Origin: Triticum aestivum
Lineage: Eukaryota; Streptophyta; Magnoliopsida; Poales; Poaceae
NCBI RefSeq assembly: GCF_018294505.1
Contig: NC_057808.1
Span: forward strand, 359,504,588-359,568,587
Direction of reading: 5' to 3'
DNA: 64,000 nt
Below the pieces are notes generated by a model, which had not been told where the DNA came from, ran no database searches, and was given only the letters and a program-made list of their open reading frames with translations. Of this stretch, positions 48,440-63,500 are shown in pieces; position 1 is the stretch's first letter, and the number at the start of each line of letters is the position of its first letter. A program made the position numbers and the translations under genes.

Positions 48440-50452
48440 ATGCTCATAAATGCATTGAAAACTCAGTTAATGCATAAAAATGTCCAAACAATCGCCAAAA
48501 AATCACAAAAATTCGCACAACACTCCTGTTGTTCTATGTTGACACGAGAAAAATATTTGTAAGCAATAAGAGGCAATGGATATCATTTCATCCCCAAAGG
48601 TGGGACGTTCCCTATCGAAAACCATCATGCTTGTTGTGAGAAGCTCCGGTTTGTGAGCAGCATATACCCAAACCTGCCCCAAATGGGACAAAATTTGTAT
48701 CACGACATGTAGATGCCGCTCCATAATAGCATGCCAAGTTTCATGAATTTCAGACAAGTTTTGGATTTACGAGAATTTAAAAACCAGGCATCTCAATGTT
48801 TTGCCGGCAATCAACGGTGCCCTGGTGTTCGAAATTCATTCCCATTTCTTGCATGGGACCTAAGCATGCACCCAAGGACACAAATTTGATTTTTCAACCA
48901 ATTTATATGCACTGTAGCATGTGCATGTAGTTCAAATTTGAATTATGCACATAAATGTATTGAAAACTCAGTTAATGCATAAAAATGTCCAAACAAACGC
49001 CAAAAAATCACAAAAATTCACACAACACTCCTGTTGTTCTATGTTGACACGAGAAAAAAAATTGAAAGCAATAATAGGCAATGGATATCGTTTCGTCCCC
49101 AAAGGTGGGACGTTCCCTACCGAAAACCATCATGCTTGTTGTGAGAAGCTCCGGTTTGTGAGAAGCATATACCCAAACCTGCCCCAAATGGGACAAAATT
49201 TGTACCACGACATGTTGATGCCGCTCCATGATAGCATGCCAAGTTTCATGAATTTCAGACAAGTTTTGGATTTACTAGAATTTAAAAACCAGGTATCTCA
49301 ATGTTTTGCCGGCAATCAACGGTGCCCTGGTGTTCGAAATTCATTCCCATTCCTTGCATGGGACCTAAGCATGCACCCTAGGACACAGATTTGATTTTTC
49401 AACCAATTTATATGCATTGGAGCATGTGCATGTAGTTCAAATTTGAATTATGCACATAAATGCATTCAAAACTCAGTTAATGCATAAACATGTCCAAACA
49501 AACGCCGAAAAATCACAAAAATTCACACAACTCTCCTGTTGTTCTATGTTGACACGAGAAAAATATTTGAAAGCAATAAGAGGCAATGGATATCGTTTCG
49601 TCCCCAAAGGTGGGACGTTCCCTACCGAAAACCATCATGCTTGTTGTGAGAAGCTCCGGTTTGTGAGAAGCATATAACCGAACCTGCCCTAAATGGGACA
49701 AAATTTGTACCACGGCAAGTTGATGCCGATCCATGATAGCATGCCAAGTTTCGTGAATTTCAGACGAGTTTTGGATTTACTAGAATTTAAAAACCAGGCA
49801 TCTCAATGTTTTGCCGGCAATCAACGGTGCCCTGGTGTTCGAAATTCATTCCCATTTCTTGCATGGGACCTAAGCATGCACCCTAGGACACAGATTTGAT
49901 TTTTCAACCAATTTATATGCATTGGAGCATGTGCATGTAGTTCAAATTTGAATTATGGACATAAACGCATTGAAAACTCAGTTAATGCATCAAAATGTGC
50001 AAATGAACCCCGAAAAATCACAAAAATTCACACAACACTCCTGTTGTTTGACACGAGAAAAATATTTGAAAGCAATAAGAGGCAGTGGATATCGTTTCGT
50101 CCCCAAAGGTGGGACGTTCCCTACCGAAAACCATCATGCTTGTTGTGAGAAGCTCCGGTTTGTGAGAAGCATATACCCAAACCTGCCCCAAATAGGACAA
50201 AATTCGTACCACGACATGTTGATACCGCTCCATGATAGCATCCAAGTTTCATGAATTTCAGACGAGTTTTGGATTTACTAAAATTTAAAAACCAGGCATC
50301 TCAATGTTTTGACGGCAATCAACGGTGCCCTGGTGTTCGAAATTCATTCCCATTTCTTGCATGGGACCTAAGCATGCACCCTAGGACACAGATTTGATTT
50401 TTCAACCAATTTATATGCAGTGGAGCATGTGCATGTAGTTCAAATTTGAATT
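48440..50452 (+). repeat. 4/5-mer higher-order repeat, copy 4 (4-mer C-E-A-B, 2013 bp)
   Basis: Unit 48945 starts as E (AATAATAGGC, CCAGGTATC) but ends with CCCTAGGACACAG and TATATGCATTGG, the joint that F units have before A. It is a second, independent way of losing one unit. Confidence 0.85.
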
Positions 50453-52970
50453 ATGCTCATAAATGCATTGAAAACTCAGTTAATGCATAAAAATGTCCAA
50501 ACAATCGCCAAAAAATCACAAAAATTCGCACAACACTCCTGTTGTTCTATGTTGACACGAGAAAAATATTTGTAAGCAATAAGAGGCAATGGATATCATT
50601 TCATCCCCAAAGGTGGGACGTTCCCTACCGAAAACCATCATGCTTGTTGTGAGAAGCTCCGGTTTGTGAGCAGCATATACCCAAACCTGCCCCAAATGGG
50701 ACAAAATTTGTATCACGACATGTAGATGCCGCTCCATAATAGCATGCCAAGTTTCATGAATTTCAGACAAGTTTTGGATTTACGAGAATTTAAAAACCAG
50801 GCATCTCAATGTTTTGCCGGCAATCAACGGTGCCCTGGTGTTCGAAATTCATTCCCATTTCTTGCATGGGACCTAAGCATGCACCCAAGGACACAAATTT
50901 CATTTTTCAACCAATTTATATGCACTGTAGCATGTGCATGTAGTTCAAATTTGAATTATGCACATAAATGTATTGAAAACTCAGTTAATGCATAAAAATG
51001 TCCAAACAAACGCCAAAAAATCACAAAAATTCACACAACACTCCTGTTGTTCTATGTTGACACGAGAAAAAAAATTGAAAGCAATAATAGGCAATGGATA
51101 TCGTTTCGTCCCCAAAGGTGGGACGTTCCCTACCGAAAACCATCATGCTTGCTGTGAGAAGCTCCGGTTTGTGAGAAGCATATACCCAAACCTGCCCCAA
51201 ATGGGACAAAATTTGTACCACGACATGTTGATGCCGCTCCATGATAGCATGCCAAGTTTCATGAATTTCAGACAAGTTTTGGATTTACTAGAATTTAAAA
51301 ACCAGGTATCTCAATGTTTTGCCGGCAATCAACGGTGCCCTGGTGTTCGAAATTCATTCCCATTTCTTGCATGGGACCTAAGCATGCACCCAAGGACACA
51401 AATTTGATTTTTCAACCAATTTATATGCACTGGAGCATGTGCATGTAGTTCAAATTTGAATTATGCACATAAATGCATTGAAAACTCAGTTAATGCATCA
51501 AAATGTGCAAATTAACCCCGAAAAATCACAAGAATTCACACGACACTCCTGTTGTTCTATGTTGACACGAGAAAAATATTTGAAAGCAATAAGAGGCAAT
51601 GGATATCGTTTCGTCCCCAAAGGTGGGACGTTCCCTACCGAAAACCATCATGCTTGTTGTGAGAAGCTCTGGTTTGTGAGAAGCATATACCCAAACCTGC
51701 CCCAAATGGGACAAAATTTGTACCACGACATGTTGATGACGCTCCATGATAGCATGCCAAGTTTCATGAATTTCAGACAAGTTTTGGATTTACTAGAATT
51801 TAAAAACCAAGCATCTCAATGTTTTGCCGGCAATCAACGCTGCCCTGGTGTTCGAAATTCATTCCCATTTCTTGCATGGGACCTAAGCATGCACCCTAGG
51901 ACACAGATTTGATTTTTCAACCAATTTATATGCATTGGAGCATGTGCATGTAGTTCAAATTTGAATTATGCACATAAATGCATTCAAAACTCAGTTAATG
52001 CATAAACATGTCCAAACAAACGCCAAAAAATCACAAAAATTCACACAACTCTCCTGTTGTTCTATGTTGACACGAGAAAAATATTTGAAAGCAATAAGAG
52101 GCAATGGATATCGTTTCGTCCCCAAAGGTGGGACGTTCCCTACCGAAAACCATCATGCTTGTTGTGAGAAGCTCCGGTTTGTGAGAAGCATATAACCGAA
52201 CCTGCCCTAAATGGGACAAAATTTGTACCACGGCAAGTTGATGCCGATCCATGATAGCATGCCAAGTTTCGTGAATTTCAGACGAGTTTTGGATTTACTA
52301 GAATTTAAAAACCAGGCATCTCAATGTTTTGCCGGCAATCAACGGTGCCCTGGTGTTCGAAATTCATTCCCATTTCTTGCATGGGACCTAAGCATGCACC
52401 CTAGGACACAGATTTGATTTTTCAACCAATTTATATGCATTGGAGCATGTGCATGTAGTTCAAATTTGAATTATGCACATAAACGCATTGAAAACTCAGT
52501 TAATGCATCAAAATGTGCAAATGAACCCCGAAAAATCACAAAAATTCACACAACACTCCTGTTGTTTGACACGAGAAAAATATTTGAAAGCAATAAGAGG
52601 CAGTGGATATCGTTTCGTCCCCAAAGGTGGGACGTTCCCTACCGAAAACCATCATGCTTGTTGTGAGAAGCTCCGGTTTGTGAGAAGCATATACCCAAAC
52701 CTGCCCCAAATAGGACAAAATTTGTACCACGACATGTTGATACCGCTCCATGATAGCATCCAAGTTTCATGAATTTCAGACGAGTTTTGGATTTACTAAA
52801 ATTTAAAAACCAGGCATCTCAATGTTTTGCCGGCAATCAACGGTGCCCTGGTGTTCGAAATTCATTCCCATTTCTTGCATGGGACCTAAGCATGCACCCA
52901 AGGACACAAATTTGATTTTTCAACCAATTTATATGCACTGGAGCTTGTGCATGTAGTTCAAATTTTAATT
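50453..52970 (+). repeat. 4/5-mer higher-order repeat, copy 5 (5-mer C-E-F-A-B, 2518 bp)
   Basis: Same order and same length as copy 1, including F at 51463. Unit B (52473) has ATGCACATAAACG where the other B units have ATGGACATAAACG, and TTTTGCCGGC where the others have TTTTGACGGC, so it is the edge copy. Confidence 0.85.
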
Positions 52971-55900
52971 ATGCACATAATGCATTGAAAACGCAGTTAA
53001 TGCATAAAAATGTCCAAACAAACGCCAAAAAAGCACAAAAATTCACACAACACTCCTGTTGTTCTATGTTGACACGAGAAAAAGATTTGAAAGCAATAAG
53101 AGGCAATGGATATCATTTCGTCCCCAAAGGTGGGACGTTCCCTACCGAAAACAATCATGCTTGTTGTGAGAAGCTCCGTTTTGTGAGAAGCATATACCCA
53201 AACCTGCCCCAAATGGGACAAAATTTGTACCACGACATGCTGATGCCGCTCCATGATAGCATGCCAAGTTTCATGAATTTCAGACAAGTTTTGGATTTAC
53301 TAGAATTTAAAAACCAGGCATCTCAATGTTTTGCCGGCAATCAACGGTGCCCTGGTGTTCGAAATTCATTCCCATTTCTTGCATGGGACCTAAGCATGCA
53401 CCCAAGGACACAAATTTGATTTTTCAACCAATTTATATGCACTGGAGCATGTGCATGTAGTTCAAATTTGAATTATGCACATAAATGCATTGAAAACTCA
53501 GTTAATGCATCAAAATGTGCAAATGAACCCCGAAAAATCACTAGAATTCACACAACACTCCTGTTTTTCTATGTTGACACGAGAAAAATATTTGAAAGCA
53601 CTAAGAGGCAATGGATATCGTTTCGTCCCCAAAGGTGGGACGTTCCCTACCGAAAACCATCATGCTTGTTGTGAGAAGCTCTGGTTTGTGAGAAGCATAT
53701 ACCCAAACCTGCCCCAAATGGGACAAAATTTGTACCACGACATGTTGATGACGCTCGATGATAGCATGCCAAGTTTCATGAATTTCAAACAAGTTTTGGA
53801 AGAATTTAAAAACCAAGCATCTCAATGTTTTGCCGGCAATCAACGGTGCCCTGGTGTTCGAAATTCATTCCCATTTCTTGCATGGGACCTAAGCATGCAC
53901 CCAAGGACACAAATTTGATTTTTCAACCAATTTATATGCACTGGAGCTTGTGCATGTAGTTCAAATTTTAATTATGCACATAAATGCATTGAAAACGCAG
54001 TTAATGCATAAAAATGTCCAAACAAACGCCGAAAAAGCACAAAAATTCACACAACACTCCTGTTGTTCTGTGTTGACACGAGAAAAAGATTTGAAAGCAA
54101 TAAGAGGCAATGGATATCATTTCGTCCCCAAAGGTGGGACGTTCCCTACCGAAAACAATCATGCTTGTTGTGAGAAGCTCCGGTTTGTGAGAAGCATATA
54201 CCCAAACCTGCCCCAAATGGGACAAAATTTGTACCACGACATGTTGATGCCGCTCCATGATAGCATGCCAAGTTTCATGAATTTCAGACAAGTTTTGGAT
54301 TTACTAGAATTTAAAAACCAGGCATCTCAATGTTTTGCCGGCAATCAACGGTGCCCTGGTGTTCGAAATTCATTCCCATTTCTTGCATGGGACCTAAGCA
54401 TGCACCCAAGGACACAAATTTGATTTTTCAACCAATTTATATGCACTGGAGCATGTGCATGTAGTTCAAATTTGAATTATGCACATAAATGCATTAAAAA
54501 CACAGTTAATGCATAAAAATGTCCAAACAAACGCCAAAAAATCACAAAAATTCACACAACACTCCTGTTGTTCTATGTTGACACGAGAAAAAGATTTGAA
54601 AGCAATAAGAGGCAATGGATATCATTTCGTCCCCAAAGGTGGGACGTTCCCTACCGAAAACCATCATGCTTGTTGTGAGAAGCTCCGGTTTGTGAGAAGC
54701 ATATACCCAAACCTGCCCCAAATGGGACAAAATTTGTACCACGACATGTTGATCCCGCTCCATGATAGCATCCAAGTTTCATGAATTTCAGACAAGTTTT
54801 GGATTTACTAGAATTTAAAAACCAGGCATCTCAATGTTTTGCCGGCAATCAACGGTGCCCTGGTGTTCGAAATTCATTCCCATTTCTTGCATGGGACCTA
54901 AGCATGCACCCTAGGACACAGATTTGATTTTTCAACCAATTTATATGCACTAGAGCATGTGCACTAGTTCAAATTTGAATTATGCACATAAATGCATTGA
55001 AAACTCAGTTAATGCATAAAAATGTCCAAATGAACCCCGAAAAATCACAAAAATTCACACAAGACTCCTGTTGTTCTATGTTGACACGATAAAAAGATTT
55101 GAAAGCAATAAGGGCAATGGATATCATTTCGTCCCCAAAGGTGGGACGTTCCCTACCGAAAACCATCATGCTTGTTGTGAGAAGCTTCGGTTTGTGAGAA
55201 GCATATACCCAAACCTGCCCCAAATGGGACAAAATTTGTACCACGACATGTTGATGCCGCTCCATGATAGCATGCCAAGTTTCATGAATTTCAGACAAGT
55301 TTTGGATTTACTAGAATTTAAAAACCAGGCATCTCAATGTTTTGCCGGCAATCAACAGTGCCCTGGTGTTCGAAATTCACTCCCATTTCTTGCATGGGAC
55401 CTAAGCATGCACCCAAGGACACAAATTTGATTTTTCAACCAATTTATATGCACTGGAGCATGTGCATGTAGTTCAAATTTGAATTATGCACATAAATGCA
55501 TTGAAAACTCAGTTAATGCATCAAAATGTGCAAATTAACCCCGAAAAATCACAAGAATTCACACAACACTACTATTGTTCTATGTTGACACGAGAAAAAT
55601 ATTTGAAAGCAATAAGAGGCAATGGATATCGTTTCGTCCCCAAAGGTGGGACGTTCCCTACCGAAAACCATCATGCTTGTTGTGAGAAGCTCTGGTTTGT
55701 GAGAAGCATATACCCAAACCTGCCCCAAATGGGACAAAATTTGTACCACGACATGTTGATGACGCTCCATGATAGCATGCCAAGTTTCATGAATTTCAGA
55801 CATGTTTTGGATTTACTAGAATTTAAAAACCAAGCATCTCAATGTTTTGCCGGCAATCAACGCTGCCCTGGTGTTCGAAATTCATTCCCATTTCTTGCAT

Positions 55901-58900
55901 GGGACCTAAGCATGCACCCTAGGACACAGATTTGATTTTTCAACCAATTTATATGCATTGGAGCATGTGCATGTAGTTCAAATTTGAATTATGCACATAA
56001 ATGCATTCAAAACTCAGTTAATGCATAAACATGTCCAAACAAACGCCAAAAAATCACAAAAAATCACACAACTCTCCTGTTGTTCTATGTTGACGCGAGA
56101 AAAATATTTCAAAGCAATAAGAGGCAATGGATATCGTTTCGTCCCCAAAGGTGGGACGTTCCCTACCGAAAACCATCATGCTTGTTGTGAGAAGCTCCGG
56201 TTTGTGAGAAGCATATACCCAAACCGGCCCCAAATGGGAAAAAATTTGTACCACGACATGTTGATGCCACTCCATGATAGCATGCCAAGTTTCATGAATT
56301 TCAGACAAGTTTTGGATTTACTAGAATTTAAAAACCAGGCATCTCAATGTTTTGCCGGCAATCAACGGTGCCCTGGTGTTCGAAATTCATTCCCATTTCT
56401 TGCATGGGACCTAAGAATGCACCCAAGGACACAAATTTGATTTTTCAACCAATTTATATGCACTGGAGCATGTGCATGTAGTTCAAATTTGAATTATGCA
56501 CATAAATGCATTGAAAACTCAGTTTATGCATAAAAATGTCCAAACAAACGCCGAAAAATCACAAAAATTCACACAACACTCCTGTTTTTCTATGTTGACA
56601 CGAGAAAAAGATTTGGAATCAATAAGAGGCGATGGATATCGTTTCGTCCCCAAAGGTGGGACGTTCCCTACCGAAAACCATCATGCTTGTTGTGAGAAGC
56701 TCCGGGTTGTGAGAAGCATATACCCGAACCTGCCCCAAATGGGACAAAATTTGTACCACGGCATGTTGATGTCGCTCCATGATAGCATGCCATGTTTCAT
56801 GAATTTCAGACGAGTTTTGGATTTACTAGAATTTAAAAACCAGGCATCTCAGTGTTTTGCCGGCAATCAACGGTGCCCTGGTGTTCGAAATTCATTCCCA
56901 TTTCTTGCATGGGACCTAAGCATGCACCCTAGGACACAGATTTGATTTTTCAACCAATTTATATGCACTGGAGCATGTGCATGTAGTTCAAATTTGAATT
57001 ATGCTCATAAATGCATTGAAAACTCAGTTAATGCATAAAAATGTCCAAACAAACGCCAAAAAATCACAAAAATTCACACAACACTCCTGTTGTTCTATGT
57101 TGACACGAGAAAAATATTTGAAAGCAAGAAGAGGCAATGGATATCATTTCGTCCCCAAAGGTGAGACGTTCCCTACCGAAAACCATCATGCTTGTTGTGA
57201 GAAGCTCCGGTTTGTGAGAAGCATATACCCAAAACTGCCCCAAATGGGACAAAATTTGTATCACGACATGTTGATGCCGCTCCATGATAGCATGCCATGT
57301 TTCATGAATTTCAGACAAGTTTTGGATTTACTAGAATTTAAAAACCAGGCATCTCAATGTTTTGCCGGCAATCAACGGTGCCCTGGTGTTCGAAATTCAT
57401 TCCCATTTCTTGCATGGGACCTAAGCATGCACCCAAGGACACAAATTTGATTTTTCAACCAATTTATATGCACTGTAGCATGTGCATGTAGTTCAAATTT
57501 GAATTATGCACATAAATGTATTGAAAACTCAGTTAATGCATAAAAATGTCCAAACAAACGCCGAAAAATCACAAAAATTCACACAACACTCCTGTTGTTC
57601 TATGTTGACACGAGAAAAAGATTTGGAAGCAGTAAGAGGCGATGGATATCGTTTCGTCCCCAAAGGTGGGACGTTCCCTACCGAAAACCATCATGCTTTT
57701 TGTGAGAAGCTCCGGTTTGTGAGAAGCATATAACCGAACCTGCCCTAAATGGGACAAAATCTGTACCACGGCATGTTGATGCCTATCCATGATAGCATGC
57801 CAAGTTTCATTAATTTCAGACGAGTTTTGGATTTACTAGAATTTAAAAACCAGGCATCTCAATGTTTTGCCGGCAATCAACGGTGCCCTGGTGTTCGAAA
57901 TTCATTCCCATTTCTTGCATGGGACCTAAGCATGCACCCTAGGACACAGATTTGATTTTTCAACCAATTTATATGCATTGGAGCATGTGCATGTAGTTCA
58001 AATTTGAATTATGCACATAAACGCATTGAAAACTCAGTTAATGCATCAAAATATGCAAATGAACCCCGAAAAATCACAAAAAATCACAGAACACTCCTGT
58101 TGTTCTATGTTGACACGAGAAAAATATTTGAAAGCAATAAGAGGCAGTGGATATCGTTTCGTCCCCAAAGGTGGATCGTTCCCTACCGAAAACCATCATG
58201 CTTGTTGTGAGAAGCTCCGGTTTGTGAGAAGCATATACCCAAACCTGCCCCAAATGGGACAAAATTTGTACCACGACATGTTGATACCGCTCCATGATAG
58301 CATCCAAGTTTCATGAATTTCAGACGAGTTTTGGATTTACTAGAATTTAAAAACCAGGCTTCTCAATGTTTTGCCGGCAATCAACGGTGCCCTAGTGTTC
58401 GAAATTCATTCCCATTTCTTGCATGGGACCTAAGCATGCACCCAAGGACACAAATTTGATTTTTCAACCAATTTATATGCACTGGAGCATGTGCATGTAG
58501 TTCAAATTTGAATTATGCACATAAATGCATTGAAAACGCAGTTAATGCATAAAAATGTCAAAACAAACGCCAAAAAATCACAAAAATTCACACAACACTC
58601 CTGTTGTTCTATGTTGACACGAGAAAAGTATTTTAAAGCAATAAGAGGCAATGGATATCATTTCGTCCCCAAAGGTGGGACGTTCCCTACCGAAAACCAT
58701 CATGCTTGTTGTGAGAAGCTCCGGTTTGTGAGAAGCATATACCCAAACCTGCCCCAAATGGGACAAAATTTGTACCACGACATGTTGATGCCGCTCCATG
58801 ATAGCATGCCAAGTTTCATGAATTTCAGACAAGTTTTGGATTTACTAGAATTTAAAAACCAGGCATCTCAATGTTTTGCCGGCAATCAACGGTGCCCTGG

Positions 58901-60534
58901 TGTTCGAAATTCATTCCCATTTCTTGCATGGGACCTAAGAATGCACCCAAGGACACAAATTTGATTTTTCAACCAATTTATATGCAGTGGAGCATGCGCA
59001 TATAGTTCAAATTTGAATTATGCACATAAATGCATTGAAAACTCATTTAATGCATAAAAATGTCCAAACAAACGCCAAAAAATCACAAAAATTCACACAA
59101 CACTCCTGATGTTCTATGTTGACACGAGAAAAAGATTTGGAAGCAATAAGAGGCGATGGATATCGTTTAGTCCCCAAAGGTGGGACGTTCCCTACCGAAA
59201 ACCATCATGCTTGTTGTGAGAAGCTCCGGTTTGTGAGAAGCATATACCCGAACCTGCCCTAAATGGGACAAAATTTGTACCACGGCATGTTGATGCCGAT
59301 CCATGATAGCAAACCAAGTTTCATGAATTTCAGACGAGTTTTGGATTTACTTGAATTTAAAAACCAGGCATCTCAATCTTTTGCCGGCAATCAACGGTTC
59401 CCTGGTGTTCGAAATTCATTCCCATTTCTTGCATGGGACCTAAGCATGCACCCTAGGACACAGATTTGATTTTTCAACCAATTTATATGCATTGGAGCAT
59501 GTGCATGTAGTTCAAATTTGAATTATGCACATAAATGCATTGAAAACTCAGTTAATGCATCAAAATGTGCAAATGAACCCCGAAAAATCACAAAAATTCA
59601 CACAACACTCCTGTTGTTCTATGTTGACACGAGAAAAATATTTGAAAGCAATAAGAGGCAATGGATATCGTTTCGTCCCCAAAGGTGGGACGTTCCCTAC
59701 CGAAAACCATCATGCTTGTTGTGAGAAGCTCCGGTTTGTGAGAAGCATCTACCCAAACCTGCCCCAAATGGGACAAAATTTGTTCCACGACATGTTGATG
59801 CCGCTCCATAATAGCATGCCAAGTTTCCCGAATTTCAGACAAGTTTTGGATTTACTAGAATTTAAAAACCAGGCATCTCACTGTTTTGCCGGCAATCAAC
59901 GGTGCTCTGGTGTTCGAAATTCATTCCCATTTCTTGCATGGGACCGAAGCATGCACCCGAGGACACAAATTTGATTTTTCAACTAATTTATATGCACTGG
60001 AGCATGTTCATGTAGTTCAAATTTGAATTATGCACATAAATGCACTGAAAACTCTGTTAATGCATGAAAATGTCCAAACAAACGCCGAAAAATCACAAAA
60101 ATTCACACAACACTCCTGTTGTTCTATGTTGACATGAGAAAAAAATTTGGTAGCAATAAGAGGCGATGGATATCGTTTCGTCCCCAAAGGTGGGACGTTC
60201 CCTACCGAAAACCATCATGCTTGTTGTGAGAAGCTCCGTTTTGTGAGAAGTATATACCCGAACCTGTCCTAAATGGGACAAAATTTGTACCACGGCATGT
60301 TGATGCCGATCCATGATAGCATGCCAAGTTTCATGAATTTCAGACGAGTTTTGGATTTACTAGAATTTAAAAACCAGGCATCTCAATGTTTTGCCAGCAA
60401 TCAACGGTGCCCTGGTGTTCGAAATTCATTCCCATTTCTTGCATGGGACCTAAGCATGCACCCTAGGACACAGATTTGATTTTTCAACCAATTTATATGC
60501 ATTGGAGCATGTGCATGTAGTTCAAATTTGAATT
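52971..60534 (+). repeat. array block 6: fifteen monomers, weak dimer structure at its left
   Basis: Units 52971 and 53974 are close relatives (GAAAACGCAG, AAAAAGCAC, GGAGCTTGTGC) about 1 kb apart, with the F-like unit 53475 between. From 55486 units resemble F, A, E and B types of the preceding block in new combinations. Unit 53475 lacks six bases at 53800 (TTTGGAAGAATTT). Confidence 0.75.
59525..59974 (+). other. representative 149-codon open frame of the monomer (not called as a gene)
   Basis: From the unit's first ATG the frame runs 450 of 505 bases and ends TGA just after CACCCRAGGACACA. It reads MHINALKTQLMHQNVQ at the start and WDRSMHPRTQI at the end, with Cys pairs and no domain that I recognise. 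Comparable full-length frames exist in many units (for example 14827, 19333, 27358, 28367, 39938, 42460, 42965, 48945, 50958, 51463, 55486, 57001, 58515, 63043). Others end early through GCATCCAAG, small indels or lost starts. Because 505 leaves a remainder of one on division by three, frames cannot pass from one unit to the next. No TATA box or other promoter element is evident. A minus-strand frame of up to 84-97 codons also exists in most units. Confidence 0.5.
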
Positions 60535-63500
60535 ATTCACATAAATGCATTGATAACTCTGTTAATACATAAAAATGTCCAAAAAAACGCCGAAAAATCA
60601 CAAAAATTCACACAACACTCCTGTTGTTCTATGTTGACACGAGAAATAAATTTGGAAGCAATAAGAGGCGATGGATATCGTTTCGTCCCCAAAGGTGGGA
60701 CGTTCCCTACCGAAAACCATCATGCTTGTTGTGCGAAGCTCCGGTTTGTGAGAAGCATATACCCGAACCTGTCCTAAATGGGACAAAATTTGTACCACGG
60801 CATGTTGATGCCGATCCATGATAGCATGCCAAGTTTCATGAATTTCAGACGAGTTTTGGATTTACTAGAATTTAAAAACCAGGCATCTCAATGTTTTGCC
60901 GGCAATCAACGGTGCCCTGGTGTTCGAAATTCATTCCCATTTCTTGCATGGGACCTAAGCATGCACCCTAGGACACTGATTTGATTTTAGCATTGGAGCA
61001 TGTGCATGTAGTTCAAATTTGAATTATGCACATAAATGCATTGAAAACTCAGTTAATGCATAAAAATGGGCAAATGAACCCTGAAAAATCACAAAAATTC
61101 ACACGACACTCCTGTTGTTCTATGTTGACACGAGAAAAATATTTGAAAGCAATAAGAGGCAATGGATATCTTTTCGTCCCCAAAGGTGGGACGTTCCCTA
61201 CCGAAACCATCATGCTTGTTCTGAGAAGCTCCGGTTTGTGAGAAGCATATAACCAAACCTGCCCCAAATGGGACAAAATTTGTACCACGACATGTTGATG
61301 CCCCTCCATCATACCATGCCAAGTTTCATGAATTTCAGACAAGTTTTGGATTTACTAGAATTTAAAAACCAGGCATCTCAATGTTTTGCCGGCAATCAAT
61401 GGTGCCCTGGTGTTCGAAATTCATTCCCATTTCTTGCATGGGACCTAAGCATGCACCCAAGGACACAAATTTGATTTTTCACCAATTTATATGCACTGGA
61501 GTATGTGCATGTAGTTCAAATTTGAATTATGCACATAAATGCATTGAAAACTCAGTTAATGCATAAAAATGTCCAAACAAACACCGAAAAATCACAAAAA
61601 TTCACACAACACTCCTGTTGTTCTATGTTAACACGACAAAAAGATTTGGAAGCAATAAGAGGCGATGGATATCATTTCATCCCCAAAGGTGGGACGTTCC
61701 CTACCGAAAACCATCATGCTTGTTGTGAGAAGCTCCAGTTTGTGAGAAGCATATACCCGAACCTGCCCTAAATGGGACAAAATTTGTACCACGGCATGTT
61801 GATGCCGATCCATGATAGCATGCCAAGTTTCATGAATTTCAGACGAGTTTTGGATTTACTAGAATTTAAAACCAGGCATCTCAATGTTTTGCCGGCAATC
61901 AACGGTGCCCTGGTGTTCGAAATTCATTCCCATTTCTTGCATGGGACCTAAGCATGCACCCTAGGACACAGATTTGATTTTTCAACCAATTTATATGCAT
62001 TGGAGCATGTGCATGTAGTTCAAATTTGAATTATGCACATAAATGCATTGATAACTCTGTTAATGCATAAAAATGTCCAAACAAACGCCAAAAAATCACA
62101 AAAATTCACACAACACTCCTGTTGTTCTATGTTGACACGAGAAATAAATATGGAAGCAATAAGAGGCGATGGATATCGTTTCGTCCCCAAAGGTGGGACG
62201 TTCCCTACCGAAAACCATCATGCTTGTTGTGCGAAGCTCCGGTTTGTGAGAAGCATATACCCGAAACTGTCCTAAATGGGACAAAATTTGTACCACAGCA
62301 TGTTGATGCCGATCCATGATAGCATGCCAAGTTTCATGAATTTCAGACGAGTTTTGGATTTACTAGAATTTAAAAACCAGGCATCTCAATGTTTTGCCGG
62401 CAATCAACGGTGCCCTGGTGTTCGAAATTCATTCCCATTTCTTGCATGGGACCTAAGCATGCACCCTAGGACACAGATTTGATTTTTCAACCAATTTATA
62501 TGCATTGGAGCATGTGCATGTAGTTCAAATTTGAATTATGCACATAAATGCATTGAAAACTCAGTTAATGCATAAAAATGTGCAAATAAACCCCGAAAAA
62601 TAACAAAAATTCACACAACACTCCTGTTGTTCTATGTTGACACGAGAAAAATATTTGAAAGCAATAAGAGGCAATGGATATCCTTTCGTCCCCAAAGGTG
62701 GGACGTTCCCTACCGAAAACCATCATGCTTGTTCTGAGAAGCTCCGGTTTGTGAGAAGCATATACCCAAACCTGCCCCAAATGGGACAAAATTTGTACCA
62801 CGACATGTTGATGCCGCTCCATGATACCATGCCAAGTTTCATGAATTTCAGAGAAGTTTTGGATTTACTAGAATTTAAAAACCAGGCATCTCAATGTTTT
62901 GCCGGCAATCAACGGTGCCCTGGTGTTCGAAATTCATTCCCATTTCTTGCATGGGACCTAAGCATGCACCCAAGGACACAAATTTGATTTTTCAACCAAT
63001 TTATATGCACTCGAGCATGTGCATGAAGTTCAAATTTGAATTATGCACATAAATGCATTGAAAACACAGTTAATGCATAAAAATGTCCAAACAAACGCCG
63101 AAAAATCACAACAATTCACACAACACTCCTGTTGTTCTATGTTGACACGAGAAAAATATTTGAATGGAATAAGAGGCAATGGATATCGTTTCGTCCCCAA
63201 AGGTGGGACATTCCCTACCGAAAACCATCATGCTTGTTGTGAGAAGCTCTGGTTTGTGAGAAGCATATACCCAAACCTGCCCCAAATGGGACAAAATTTG
63301 TACCACGACATGTTGATGACGCTCCATGATAGCATGCCAAGTTTCATGAATTCCAGACAAGTTTTGGATTTACTAGAATTAAAAAACCAAGCATCTCAAT
63401 GTTTTGCCGGCAATCAACGTTGCCCTGGTGTTCGAAATTCATTCCCATTTCTTGCATGGGACCAAAGCATGCATCCTAGGACACAAATTTGATTTTTCAA

